A stretch of DNA of 18,678 nt from NCBI GenBank assembly GCA_040508515.1, contig JBEVMS010000015.1, forward strand, positions 1 to 18,678, given 5' to 3'. Made by a program: the position numbers and the translations under genes. The first letter of the stretch is position 1; each line of letters starts with the position of its first letter. Below, piece after piece: positions 1-7,698 of the stretch. The stretch comes from JBEVMS01 sp040508515 (GTDB taxonomy: Bacteria > Pseudomonadota > Gammaproteobacteria > Xanthomonadales > Rhodanobacteraceae). The notes under the pieces are model-generated. The model saw nothing but the letters and a program-made list of their open reading frames with translations, had not been told where the DNA came from and ran no database searches.

Positions 1-1
1 G

Positions 2-1102
2 AGCGAGTTGCGCATCGTGGTCGATTACATCGGCTGGACGCTGCTGCCGTGGCCGGACGCGCTGTCGTTCTATCACGACGATTACGTGGTCTCGGCCGGC
101 TGGCTGACGCCGTGGAGCACGCTGGCCAGCGCCGTGGTGATCGTGGCGTTGCTGGCGTTGATGGTGCACCAGCGCCGTCGTCGGCCGGCGTTGGCGTTGG
201 GGCTGGCGTTGTTTTTTGCCGGCCAGAGCCTCACCGCCACCGTCCTGCCGCTGGAGCTGATCTACGAGCACCGCAACTACTTCGCCAGTTTTGGACTGCT
301 GTTGGCGCTGATCCCATGCCTGCTGCCGGCGGCCGGATCGGGCCGTGCGCGGGCGATCCGGCACGCGGTGCTGGCCGCGCTGCTGGTGCTGTGGGGCACG
401 CAGACGCTGAGCAGCGCCTACGGCTGGGGCGATCCGTTACGGCTAGCCCAGTTGCTGGCCGCGCGCGCGCCCGACTCGCCGCGCGCGCAGTACGAGCTGG
501 GCCGCACTTACATCATCTACTCGCACTACGACCCGCTCTCGCCGTATACCCGGCTGGCCTATGTGCCGCTGGAGCGCGCGTCGGGCCTGCGCGATTCGTC
601 GATCCTGCCGCAGCAGGCGTTGATCTTCATGAACTCGCGCATGGGTCTGCCGCTGAAGGATGCCTGGTGGGATTCGATGATCGCCAAGCTCCAAGCCAAG
701 CCACTGGGCGTGCAGGACGACAGCTCGCTCGCCGCGCTGACCGACTGCGCCCGCGATGGCCGCTGCAACCTGCCGCGTGAGCGGATGATCGCGGCGTTCG
801 AGGCCGCATTGACCCACCCGCGCCCCAGCGCGCGCGTGCTGGCCACCTATTCCGACTATGCCTGGAGCGTGCTGGACGATCATCCGCTGGGGCAACGCAT
901 GATCGAGCGCGCGATAACTGCAGCGCCCAATGAGCCGGCCTATCGCATCACGCTGGGGCGCATGCTGCTGACGTCGGGTCACCCCGACGAGGCCCAGCGT
1001 CAAGTCGATAAGCTCAAGGCGATCAATGTCGGTGGCCGTCTCGATCAGGATATCCATGCCCTGCAACAACGCATCGACAGCGCACATGCCAGTTCGAGCT
1101 GA
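2..1102 (+). CDS. Membrane protein with C-terminal TPR-like region (3' part only)
   Basis: The reading frame is open at the left edge of the window, so the true start lies upstream. The first possible start inside is a TTG at base 8, and residues are counted from there. Four hydrophobic segments are visible at about 38-54, 61-82, 91-109 and 118-136. Between the second and third stands the motif PLELIYEHRNYFASFG (81-96). This 'EHRNY' block is typical of polytopic GT-C-like proteins with a tetratricopeptide tail (TMTC/DUF1736-like). The rest is soluble, probably periplasmic. It has helical repeats, the clearest TPR-like one being at about 308-340 (NEPAYRITLGRMLLTSGHP). The gene precedes a flippase gene, so a role in handling lipid-linked glycans or protein glycosylation is possible but inferred. 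The catalytic loops of a GT-C enzyme would lie in the missing N-terminal part. Confidence 0.72.
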   Translation, partial: SELRIVVDYIGWTLLPWPDALSFYHDDYVVSAGWLTPWSTLASAVVIVALLALMVHQRRRRPALALGLALFFAGQSLTATVLPLELIYEHRNYFASFGLLLALIPCLLPAAGSGRARAIRHAVLAALLVLWGTQTLSSAYGWGDPLRLAQLLAARAPDSPRAQYELGRTYIIYSHYDPLSPYTRLAYVPLERASGLRDSSILPQQALIFMNSRMGLPLKDAWWDSMIAKLQAKPLGVQDDSSLAALTDCARDGRCNLPRERMIAAFEAALTHPRPSARVLATYSDYAWSVLDDHPLGQRMIERAITAAPNEPAYRITLGRMLLTSGHPDEAQRQVDKLKAINVGGRLDQDIHALQQRIDSAHASSS

Positions 1103-1116
1103 CTCGGCCGGACGCC

Positions 1117-1137
1117 CCATCGCGCGCACCGCGATGG
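1117..1137. other. Short perfect inverted repeat after the TPR protein gene
   Basis: CCATCGCG (1117-1124) pairs with CGCGATGG (1130-1136 plus 1137) around a 5-nt loop, 15 bases after the TGA stop. No T-run follows, so it is not a classical intrinsic terminator. It may protect the 3' end or slow read-through into the flippase gene. The rest of the 129-base gap shows nothing recognisable. Confidence 0.3.
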
Positions 1138-1231
1138 AGCCGAAGCCGCGGCTGCCACGTGCGCGGCTCTCGCGTGTCGGCATCGCCATCGGCGCCGACG
1201 ACGCCGGTGGCTCGACAAACGGACCTAAACG

Positions 1232-2488
1232 ATGCGGCTAAACCTGCCGCCCTTTTTCACGCGATTGCTGCGGCACGGCTTGCTGCGCGACACCGCGCAC
1301 GTCGGTTTTTGGCAGGCCACGCGCCTAGGTGGTCAAGCGCTGTGGGTGTTGCTGATCGCACGCTTGCTGGGGCCGCACGGCTACGGCACGCTCGCCGGCA
1401 TCGGCGGGCTGGCGACCACGCTGGGCGGGCTGACCGGGCTGGGGCTGGGCTTGGTTTTGTTGCAGGACGCCGCCCGTGAACCGGCCTTGTTCGACGACCG
1501 CTGGCGCAAGGCGCGCGATGTCAGTCTGCTCAGCGGCGTGGGCTTGAGCGTGCTGTTCGTGGTGGTTGCCGCGAGTCTGTTTGGGGGGCAACTGTCCTTG
1601 CTGAGTCTGGTGGCGATCGGTGTCTCCGAACTGCTGTGCCTGCCGATGGTCAACACGGTGGCGTTCGCTTTTTCCGCGCGCCAGCGCATGGGCTTGGCCG
1701 CAGCCTGGCCGGCTGTGGTGGCACTGGCGCGGGTGCTGGCCGCCCTGCTCTGCTGGCTATGCCTGCGCCGCCCCACGCTGGACGACTACGTGCTGTTTCA
1801 TCTGCTGGTGACCGCGCTGTGCGCGCTCGGCGCCTGGGCCAGCGTGCAGCGTTTACTCAAACCACGCGCGGCCGCATTCACCCTGAGCCGGCGTGATCTG
1901 ACCGAGGGCAGCGGGTTCTCGCTGGTGTGGATGGTCGGCAATGCGCTGACCTCGCTGGACAAGACCCTCGTGCTGCACTTCGCCGGCGCCTCGGTGGCCG
2001 GCCTTTATGGCGCCACCTACCGGCTGGCCAGCATCCTGGCGATGCCGGTGGATGCGCTGACCATGGCGGCCGGACCGCGCCTGTTTCGCCACGGCGGCGG
2101 CCAGCAAGTACAACCGGGGCTGGTCGCCAAGCTGGCGGCGATCGCGCTGGGTTACGCCGGGCTGGCGGCGATCGCGTTATGGCTGTTGGCCGGCGTGTTG
2201 CCGTGGTTGCTGGGCGAGGCGTTTCGGCCCGCGGTGCGGGCGGCGCAGTGGATGGCGCTGTTCGTGCCCTGCTACAGCCTGCGCCTGCTCGGCAGCAATA
2301 TCCTGATGTCCAGCGACCGCAAGCGCGTGCGCGCGGCGATTGAATGCCTGGGCCTGGTCCTGCTGGTCGGCTTCGGCTGGCTGTGGCTGCCCCGCTACGG
2401 ACTGCTTGGCGCGGTGCTGATGATCTGCGCCACCGAGGCCGCGCTGGGGGCAATCACCTGGGCGGCGATCCTGCTGCGCCGCCGTTAA
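1232..2488 (+). CDS. Wzx-like polysaccharide flippase (MOP superfamily)
   Basis: This 418-residue, strongly hydrophobic protein has the layout of the Polysacc_synt/Wzx family in the MOP exporter superfamily, which flip undecaprenyl-pyrophosphate-linked oligosaccharides across the inner membrane. The N-terminal block 'ARLLGPHGYGTLAG' (about 43-56) corresponds to the family's 'LLGPxxYGxxA' signature after TM1, and about a dozen hydrophobic segments follow to the end. A second typical block is the charged 'SFSLVWMVGNALTSLDKTL'-like stretch around 228-247, before the second half of the protein. The length is normal for the family (about 400-500). The ATG at 1232 has only a weak GGA 9 bases upstream. 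Neighbouring glycosyltransferases support a polysaccharide role. The exact substrate (O-antigen, enterobacterial-type repeat or teichuronic-like unit) cannot be read from sequence. Confidence 0.85.
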   Translation: MRLNLPPFFTRLLRHGLLRDTAHVGFWQATRLGGQALWVLLIARLLGPHGYGTLAGIGGLATTLGGLTGLGLGLVLLQDAAREPALFDDRWRKARDVSLLSGVGLSVLFVVVAASLFGGQLSLLSLVAIGVSELLCLPMVNTVAFAFSARQRMGLAAAWPAVVALARVLAALLCWLCLRRPTLDDYVLFHLLVTALCALGAWASVQRLLKPRAAAFTLSRRDLTEGSGFSLVWMVGNALTSLDKTLVLHFAGASVAGLYGATYRLASILAMPVDALTMAAGPRLFRHGGGQQVQPGLVAKLAAIALGYAGLAAIALWLLAGVLPWLLGEAFRPAVRAAQWMALFVPCYSLRLLGSNILMSSDRKRVRAAIECLGLVLLVGFGWLWLPRYGLLGAVLMICATEAALGAITWAAILLRRR

Positions 2489-2550
2489 TCGGCAAGGCGC
2501 CGACCGGCCGGGCGTGATACCTGTCGCGATAACCTGCTAGCCATTACCAC

Positions 2551-2570
2551 CGCGCTAACTGGTTAGCGCG
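2551..2570. terminator. Palindrome spanning the stop codon of the GT4 gene
   Basis: CGCGCTAA (2551-2558) and TTAGCGCG (2563-2570) form an 8-bp stem with a CTGG loop. The whole 20 bases are palindromic except for the two central bases. It sits between the convergent flippase gene (ends 2488) and the minus-strand GT4 gene, and contains that gene's TAA. It is symmetrical, so it could act on both transcripts. There is no T-tract on either side, so intrinsic termination is uncertain. Confidence 0.4.
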
Positions 2571-3696
2571 CAGTCTCGCGCAACACATCCAGGTAATGGG
2601 CGTAGGCCGCCTCGGCGGAAAACGCCTGCGCGCGCTGACGCAGCAGCTCCGGCGCGAAGTGAATGCGCCCCTCCAGCGCGGCGATGATCGCCTGCGCCAG
2701 CGCGTCCACGTTTTCCGGCGGCACCAGTTGCCCGTAGCGCCCTTGCGCCAGGATTTCCGCCGGGCCGTGCGTGCAGTCGCTGGCGACGATCTGCCGCGCG
2801 CAGGCCAGCGCCTCGACCAGCGCCACGCCGAAACCTTCGTGCCGTGAAGGGAACACCAGCAACTCGGCCTGACTCATCACGCGCAACGGCGCGGCGGTTT
2901 GGCCCATCAAGCGCACGTTCGCCTGCAAGCCCAGCGACTCGATCAACCCGGCCAATCGCGCGCGCTCGGCGCCCTCACCGTAAAGCTTCAACTGCACGTT
3001 GAAACGCGCCGCCACCGCCGGCAGCGCGCGCAGCAAAATATCGAAGCCTTTTTCTGGCGCCAGCCGCCCCACCGCCACCAGCGTGCGGGTGTGGCCTGGG
3101 ATTGATGACGGCGGCGGCGAGGTCGCCAGTTGCTGCCAGTCGGCGGCGGTGAGGATCGGGCTGTAGATCGCGCGCAGCCGCGCCGGCGCGATCCGGTAAT
3201 GCCGGCGCAGATCATCGGCCACGCCCTGCGATACCGCGATCACCCTCGCCGCACGCGGATACAGCCAGCGCGCCACGCACCGGTCCAGCGCGAACTTCGC
3301 CCGCCCGCGCCATCCCTTGCTGGCCGCCACCGCACCCTGGGTGCCGTGGATGCCAATGATCAACGCGGCACGCCGGCCTTGCAGCTTGATCGCCAGCCAG
3401 GCGATCAAGCTGACATCGGCGAACGCGCTGATCACATGGGTCGGCTGGTAATCCCCAACCACCTTCGTCACACCGCGCAGCAACCGCCACGCGCCGCCAC
3501 CCACGACATGCACCGCGGTGATCGACCGCGCCTGCGCCAGCATCGCCTCGTCGCCAGCGCCGACCACCAGGCAGCAGTCCACGCCGCGCGCGCATAATCC
3601 CTCGATCAGGTTCAACGTGACCCGCTCCAGGCCGCCGGTGACCCAGCGCGGCAGCACAAACAGCACTCGGTAGGGTTCGATCGTGGCCGCTGCCAT
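2563..3696 (-). CDS. Glycosyltransferase family 4
   Basis: The 377-residue protein has the GT-B fold signature of retaining GT4 enzymes. The N-terminal acceptor domain opens with 'VLFVLPRWVTGGLERVTLNL' (11-30), containing the GG-E-R loop common in this family. The donor domain starts at 'VAVGRLAPEKGF' (207-218) and carries the EX7E motif at E287 and E295 (HEGFGVALVEA). The start was placed at the ATG at 3696 because GGAG lies 6 bases upstream and homology-like sequence begins directly after it. The open frame continues about 135 codons further upstream, but that part is only antisense to the neighbouring GT2 gene. It probably transfers a sugar from a nucleotide-sugar donor to a lipid-linked glycan at the cytoplasmic face of the inner membrane. 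The sugar is unknown. Confidence 0.88.
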   Translation of the reverse strand: MAAATIEPYRVLFVLPRWVTGGLERVTLNLIEGLCARGVDCCLVVGAGDEAMLAQARSITAVHVVGGGAWRLLRGVTKVVGDYQPTHVISAFADVSLIAWLAIKLQGRRAALIIGIHGTQGAVAASKGWRGRAKFALDRCVARWLYPRAARVIAVSQGVADDLRRHYRIAPARLRAIYSPILTAADWQQLATSPPPSSIPGHTRTLVAVGRLAPEKGFDILLRALPAVAARFNVQLKLYGEGAERARLAGLIESLGLQANVRLMGQTAAPLRVMSQAELLVFPSRHEGFGVALVEALACARQIVASDCTHGPAEILAQGRYGQLVPPENVDALAQAIIAALEGRIHFAPELLRQRAQAFSAEAAYAHYLDVLRETAR

Positions 3697-3718
3697 CACA
3701 CGCTCCGCAAGAGCCGTG

Positions 3719-3724
3719 CACAAT
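3719..3724 (+). promoter_or_regulatory. Possible -10 element in the 58-bp divergent gap
   Basis: CACAAT lies 30 bases before the ATG of the plus-strand GT2 gene, inside the 58-base gap (3697-3754) between two divergent glycosyltransferase genes. The decamer GCACAATAGC (3718-3727) recurs exactly upstream of pilC. No convincing -35 box is visible. The call is tentative. Confidence 0.25.
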
Positions 3725-3754
3725 AGCCGATCGTGCCTATCGAAGAAGCCTTCC

Positions 3755-4684
3755 ATGCCGCTGATCTCGGCGATCATCCCGGTGTTTCGCGACCGCGAGC
3801 GCGCCCTCGCCACAGTGCAGGCGCTGCTGCGCTGCCGCCTGTCTAGCACCGACACAATGGAAGTGTTGGTCATCGACGACGCCTCGCACGACGGCACCGC
3901 CGAAGCGCTGGCCGAACACCTCGGCGCGCGCATCACCCTGCTGGAAAATCCGCGCAACCTGGGACGCGCCGCCACCCGCAATCGTGGCGCGCGCGCGGCC
4001 CGTGGCGAGCTGCTGCTGTTTCTGGATTGCGATTGCCAACCGTTCGACGAACACTTCTTGCAGCACCATCTGACGGGGCTGCGCGAGGCGGACGTCTCCA
4101 TCGGCGGCGTGCTCGGCGACGGTCGGGGTTTCTGGCATGCCTATCAGGAACGTGCCGCGTTGCGACGCACGCAGCGCGCCGATCAGCCAATCGCGCTGCA
4201 GTTCACCAGCGCCAACGTGATGCTCAGGCGCGACCGCTTCGAAGCGGCCGGCGGCTTTGACGAGCGTTATCGCGCTTACGGGTTCGAGGACCGCGCGCTG
4301 GCGCTGCGCCTGCAACATGACAGCGCCACGCTGGTGCTGTCGCCACGGGCGCAGGCCTGCCACCACGACCGGCTGGATCTGATCACCGTCTGCACCAAGA
4401 TGCATGCAGCCGCGCGCGGCAACGCGGCGATTTTCAGTCACGCGTTTCCCGAGGCGTATCGACAACTGGGCTATGCCGCCATCGACGCGCGCTTGCATCC
4501 GTGGTTGCGACCGCTCAGCAGTGCGCTGGAACCGCTGCGTGAGCGGCTGATCCGCTGGTTGGATCGGCGTTTGGAAACCACCGCGCTGCCGTTCACCGTG
4601 CGCGCCGCCGCGGTGCGTGCGCTGGTCGCCGCCAGCTATTTGCGCGGCAGCGTGGAAGCTGCCGCCAGCAGCGCGGCGCGATAG
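3755..4684 (+). CDS. Glycosyltransferase family 2 with galactosyltransferase-type C-terminus
   Basis: The 309-residue protein starts as a classic GT-A enzyme: 'ISAIIPVFRDRERAL' (4-18), then 'VLVIDDASHDGT' (37-48) with the nucleotide-binding aspartates, and a metal-binding DCD at 91-93 (FLDCDCQP). Around 150-190 it has 'FTSANVMLRRDRFEAAGGFDE' followed by 'YGFEDRALALRL' (175-186). This is the Glyco_transf_7C-type segment in which the acidic ED acts in acceptor binding or catalysis. No transmembrane segment is visible. The ATG at 3755 was preferred because the N-terminal beta-strand starts right there and GAAGAAG lies upstream; the frame is open for 24 more codons but those overlap the divergent GT4 start. 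The last 49 bases overlap the 3' end of the convergent GT4 gene. It probably extends a surface glycan. Confidence 0.87.
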   Translation: MPLISAIIPVFRDRERALATVQALLRCRLSSTDTMEVLVIDDASHDGTAEALAEHLGARITLLENPRNLGRAATRNRGARAARGELLLFLDCDCQPFDEHFLQHHLTGLREADVSIGGVLGDGRGFWHAYQERAALRRTQRADQPIALQFTSANVMLRRDRFEAAGGFDERYRAYGFEDRALALRLQHDSATLVLSPRAQACHHDRLDLITVCTKMHAAARGNAAIFSHAFPEAYRQLGYAAIDARLHPWLRPLSSALEPLRERLIRWLDRRLETTALPFTVRAAAVRALVAASYLRGSVEAAASSAAR

Positions 4685-5847
4685 TTCGCCGCCACCGCGT
4701 CCCAGCCAAAATGCGCCAGCACATGCGCGCGTGCGCGTTCGGCCCGCGCGGCAGCACGCGCTGGATCGGCCAACACGGCGTCGATCGCCGCGGCCAACGC
4801 GGCCGTATCGACGGCCGCCACGATGACGCCGGTATCGGCGCTCACCAGGTCATGCACCGCCGGCACGTCACCGACCAGCACCGGGCAACCGCAGGCCATC
4901 GCCTCGGCAACGACGAGCCCTAAGCCTTCCTGATCGCCACTTTGCGCCTGCACGAACGGCGCCACGAACAAACTGGCGCGACGGTACAAGGCCGGTAGCT
5001 GCGACTGCGCGACCGCACCCAGAAAGCGCACTTGCGCCTGCAAGCCCAACCGCTGCACCTGTTGCTGCAAGGCCGCCTGTTCCGGTCCAAAGCCGGCGAT
5101 GCTCAGCCGCGTCGCCGGATGCCGCGCTAGCACGGCCGGCAAGGCATCGATCAGATGGCGCAGGCCTTTTTTCTCCACCAGCCGGCCGACGAACAACAGC
5201 TCGGCGGGCGCGCGTGGTTGGGTCGGATCGGGCGTAAAGCGTTGCATGGTGTCCACGCCCATCGGTAGCACCGCGACTGTCGCCTCGGGCGTCTCGCGCA
5301 GCACCTGTTCGCGCATCGCCGCGCTGACCACGGTGACGGCCGCCGCGCGCGCCACCACCGCGCGCCGCAAGCGCGCGAACCATGCCCCACGCAAAGCGAA
5401 CAGGTCGGCGCCATGCGAGGTCACCACATAAGCCGGCGCACGCTCGCCCAACGCGCGCACCACCAGCCCCTGCGGCAGCAGCCAATGCGCATGCACCACA
5501 GCCGGCGGCGCACGCTTGAGCGCGCGGCGCACCGCCCACCACTGCATCGCGATGAAACTTGGCACCAGCGCCAGCTTCCACGGCGAGCGCCTGAGGTTGG
5601 TGACGATGCCGCCGCCGTGCACCAGGGTTTCCCAGCGTGCCGGGGCGTAGCGATAGCGCTGGATATGCACGCCATCGAGCGTTTGCTCGGGCAATGCGCC
5701 GGGCGCGTGCGGGGTGATCACGCGAACCTCGAAGCTGTCGGTCAGTCGGCGCGTCAGTTCATGCACGAAGCCCGGCTCGACATCCTCCGCCCAGCGCGGG
5801 TAGGTCGAGGCTAGCACCAGCAAGCGCGGTTTGCCGTCCTTGGTCAT
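4636..5847 (-). CDS. Glycosyltransferase family 4, last gene of GT2-methyltransferase-GT4 operon
   Basis: This 403-residue GT-B enzyme begins 'LLVLASTYPRWAEDVEPGFV' (9-28), a start typical of GT4 proteins from surface-polysaccharide loci. It continues with 'VVHAHWLLPQG' (117-127) and 'VVTSHGADLF' (141-150) in the acceptor domain. The donor domain starts at 'LLFVGRLVEKKGL' (217-229) and has the EX7E pair E307/E315 (QEGLGLVVAEA). The ATG at 5847 shares ATGA with the methyltransferase stop (4-base overlap) and lacks its own Shine-Dalgarno, so translation is probably coupled. The open frame extends about 98 codons upstream, but only through the methyltransferase gene in another frame. Its 3' end overlaps the convergent GT2 gene by 49 bases. 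The donor sugar is unknown. Confidence 0.88.
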   Translation of the reverse strand: MTKDGKPRLLVLASTYPRWAEDVEPGFVHELTRRLTDSFEVRVITPHAPGALPEQTLDGVHIQRYRYAPARWETLVHGGGIVTNLRRSPWKLALVPSFIAMQWWAVRRALKRAPPAVVHAHWLLPQGLVVRALGERAPAYVVTSHGADLFALRGAWFARLRRAVVARAAAVTVVSAAMREQVLRETPEATVAVLPMGVDTMQRFTPDPTQPRAPAELLFVGRLVEKKGLRHLIDALPAVLARHPATRLSIAGFGPEQAALQQQVQRLGLQAQVRFLGAVAQSQLPALYRRASLFVAPFVQAQSGDQEGLGLVVAEAMACGCPVLVGDVPAVHDLVSADTGVIVAAVDTAALAAAIDAVLADPARAAARAERARAHVLAHFGWDAVAANYRAALLAAASTLPRK

Positions 5848-6575
5848 GGCACGCGCGAACGATGCGTCAGCAAATAGGCGTGCGTCGGACTGAACCCCGC
5901 CAGCGCATGCACCAATCGGCGCGGCAAGCGATGCGCCAGTCGCGCCAGCCAGGAACCGGCGCCTTCGTGTGTGACGAAAACCTCCAGCGCCTGCGGGAGC
6001 ACGTTGCGATAGTCGAGTCCGCTGCGATCGAGCATGCGTTCCAGTTCGCGCCGGGTCAGCGGCCGGCAGTCGTAATGCCGACCGCCGCCGCGCAAGCGCA
6101 GGTAAGGCGAGCGCAGCGGCACCGGCAGCCAGCTCAGCCAAGCCAGTTGGTAATGCGGCTCGACAATCTGCCAGCGACTGGGCACCGCCAGATAGGCTTC
6201 GCCGCCGCGCTTGAGCACGCGTGCAATCTCATCCAGATGCTGCTGTTGATCGACCGCCTCGCCGACGTGTTCGATCACGTGATTGCTGATCACCACATCG
6301 AAACGGGCATCGTCAAACGGCAGCTTCGTGCCGTGCACCTGCTGAAACGCATACCCCTCGACAAGCTGGCGTTGATCGACGGTGTCCACCGCCTCCACCC
6401 GATAGCGCGGCGAGCCGAGCTGCGCAAAATAACTGGCGATGACGCCCGCACCGGTACCCACTTCGAGCAGGTGGCGCTCGCTGGCGCCACGCGCGTCGCT
6501 CAGCAGCCGATGGATCTTGGCCGCCTTGGGGTAACGGCTGGCCGCATCCAGTGCCGCGTGCGGCTGACGCTGCAC
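5844..6575 (-). CDS. Class I SAM-dependent methyltransferase
   Basis: The 243-residue protein has the Methyltransf_11-type Rossmann core. Motif I is LEVGTGAG (37-44), an acidic residue ends strand 2 (VEAVD, 60-64), and 'FDVVISNHVIEHV' (92-104) is the post-motif region seen in methyltransferases of glycan and lipid pathways. The start is GTG at 6575, only two bases after the TAA of the preceding GT2 gene, with AAGGA about 10 bases upstream inside that gene. It overlaps the following GT4 start by ATGA. Being between two glycosyltransferases, it may O-methylate a sugar or act on a lipid carrier; the substrate is inferred from context only. Confidence 0.85.
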   Translation of the reverse strand: MQRQPHAALDAASRYPKAAKIHRLLSDARGASERHLLEVGTGAGVIASYFAQLGSPRYRVEAVDTVDQRQLVEGYAFQQVHGTKLPFDDARFDVVISNHVIEHVGEAVDQQQHLDEIARVLKRGGEAYLAVPSRWQIVEPHYQLAWLSWLPVPLRSPYLRLRGGGRHYDCRPLTRRELERMLDRSGLDYRNVLPQALEVFVTHEGAGSWLARLAHRLPRRLVHALAGFSPTHAYLLTHRSRVP

Positions 6576-6577
6576 GT

Positions 6578-7432
6578 TTAGCCGTCCTTACGGTAAGTCA
6601 GCGCGGTGATCTGCTCGGACACCAGCCCGATCAGAAACACGATCACCGCCGCGCTCCACAGCATCGAGCTGCCGTTGGTCAGGCGGCCGCTGTTGACGAA
6701 GGTCCAGGCGTAGTTGAGGCAGCCGAGCATGAAGAACGCGAAGCTGGCCGGCACGAACAACTTCAGCGGCGAATACAGCGTGGCGATCTTGAAGATGATC
6801 AGCAAAAAACGCAGGCCGTCGCGCACCGGTTTGATGTGACTTTTGCCGATCCGCTGCGCCGCCTTGATCGGCACGTAGGCCACCGCGTAGGCGCTGCGGA
6901 AGAATGCCATGGTGCTGGTGGTCGGGTAGGAAAACCCGTTCGGCAGCAGATGCAGAAATTCGCGGAATTTCTCCGCGCGCACGGCGCGAAAACCGGAGGT
7001 GAGATCGGCGACGTCGTGGCCGGTCATGCGGCTGGCAAGCCAGTTGTAAAGCGTGTTGGCCAGGCCGCGGCCGACGCCGGCCTGGCTTTCCCAGTCACGC
7101 GCGCCGACCACCATGTCGTAGCCCTGCGCCAGCCGGTCGAGCAGGCGCGCGATGTCGGCCGGATCGTGCTGGCCGTCGCCGTCCATGAATACCAACAGCT
7201 CACCGCTGGCCGCGCGGGCGCCGCGCTTGATCGCCGCGCCGTTGCCCATCGCATACGGCGAGGACAGGCAGGTCACGCCCTGCCCCACGCAGAGCGCACG
7301 AGTGTCGTCGATGGAGCCGTCGTCGACCACGATAATTTCCGCGTCCGGTTGCGCGGCGCGCAGGCGCGGTAGCAGATCGGTCAGGGCGGCGGCTTCGTTT
7401 TTGGCGGGCAGGATGATGCTTAGACGGTTCAA
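6578..7432 (-). CDS. Membrane-anchored GT2, polyprenyl-phosphate glycosyltransferase type (DPM1/ArnC/GtrB-like)
   Basis: The 284-residue protein shows 'LSIILPAKNEAAAL' (4-17), 'IIVVDDGSIDDT' (33-44), the metal site DGD at 84-86 (FMDGDGQHDP) and 'DLTSGFRAVR' (143-152), the set typical of dolichol- or undecaprenyl-phosphate sugar synthases. Two hydrophobic helices near the C-terminus (about 224-244 and 256-276) should anchor it in the inner membrane, as in ArnC/GtrB proteins. Such enzymes load a single sugar on a polyprenyl phosphate for later use in the periplasm. The start is TTG at 7432 with GGGGA seven bases upstream; no ATG is available near it. It is the first gene of a three-gene operon with spacing of 2 and -4 bases to the next genes. 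Confidence 0.88.
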   Translation of the reverse strand: MNRLSIILPAKNEAAALTDLLPRLRAAQPDAEIIVVDDGSIDDTRALCVGQGVTCLSSPYAMGNGAAIKRGARAASGELLVFMDGDGQHDPADIARLLDRLAQGYDMVVGARDWESQAGVGRGLANTLYNWLASRMTGHDVADLTSGFRAVRAEKFREFLHLLPNGFSYPTTSTMAFFRSAYAVAYVPIKAAQRIGKSHIKPVRDGLRFLLIIFKIATLYSPLKLFVPASFAFFMLGCLNYAWTFVNSGRLTNGSSMLWSAAVIVFLIGLVSEQITALTYRKDG

Positions 7433-7455
7433 TGCGGTTCCCCGATAGAGCCGGC

Positions 7456-7461
7456 ATGATA
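7456..7461 (-). promoter_or_regulatory. Candidate -10 box of the GT2-methyltransferase-GT4 operon
   Basis: On the minus strand TATCAT (5 of 6 matches to TATAAT) lies 24 bases before the TTG start, giving a leader of about 17 bases. The -35 position at optimal spacing is not recognisable. The remaining 258-base gap (7433-7690) contains no gene I can support. Confidence 0.35.
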
Positions 7462-7595
7462 GTGGCTGCCGCCGCCAGCGCCCAGGCCACCACGCGGTGA
7501 AAATGAACCGTAGCCGCAGCCATCAGGCGGCCGTTGCCGCGCTATGTGGCGGCGCGATGGTGGCGCGCGCCGGAGCGATCGGTCTGCGACCCCGC

Positions 7596-7698
7596 CGCTA
7601 AGCACGGCGAACACAACGCGTTGCCTCACCGCGACCAGCCATCCTTGCTCCTGGTCTGAAGATCACTGAGTCTTTGTTTTGTTAGCAACGCTAAGCAC
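7596..7698. repeat. Pair of 10-bp direct repeats near the aminotransferase stop
   Basis: CGCTAAGCAC occurs at 7596-7605 and again at 7689-7698, where it includes the TAG stop of the aminotransferase gene. The flanks differ, so a chance match is possible. No element lies between the copies. Confidence 0.25.

Noticed and set aside
3697..4101. 135-codon N-terminal extension of the minus-strand GT4
   Set aside because: It is antisense to the GT2 gene, rich in Arg/Ser without motifs, and the ATG at 3696 has GGAG at ideal spacing.
5848..6141. 98-codon N-terminal extension of the second GT4
   Set aside because: It lies wholly inside the methyltransferase gene in another frame; the ATGA overlap explains the start.
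7200..7523. Minus-strand 107-codon frame with a hydrophobic start before the GT2 gene
   Set aside because: After a short hydrophobic stretch it runs out of frame through the GT2 gene with Arg-rich shadow sequence and no ribosome site.
7648..7680. Small AAGA/TCTT hairpin followed by T-rich sequence on the plus strand
   Set aside because: The stem is only 4 bp and no plus-strand gene precedes it.
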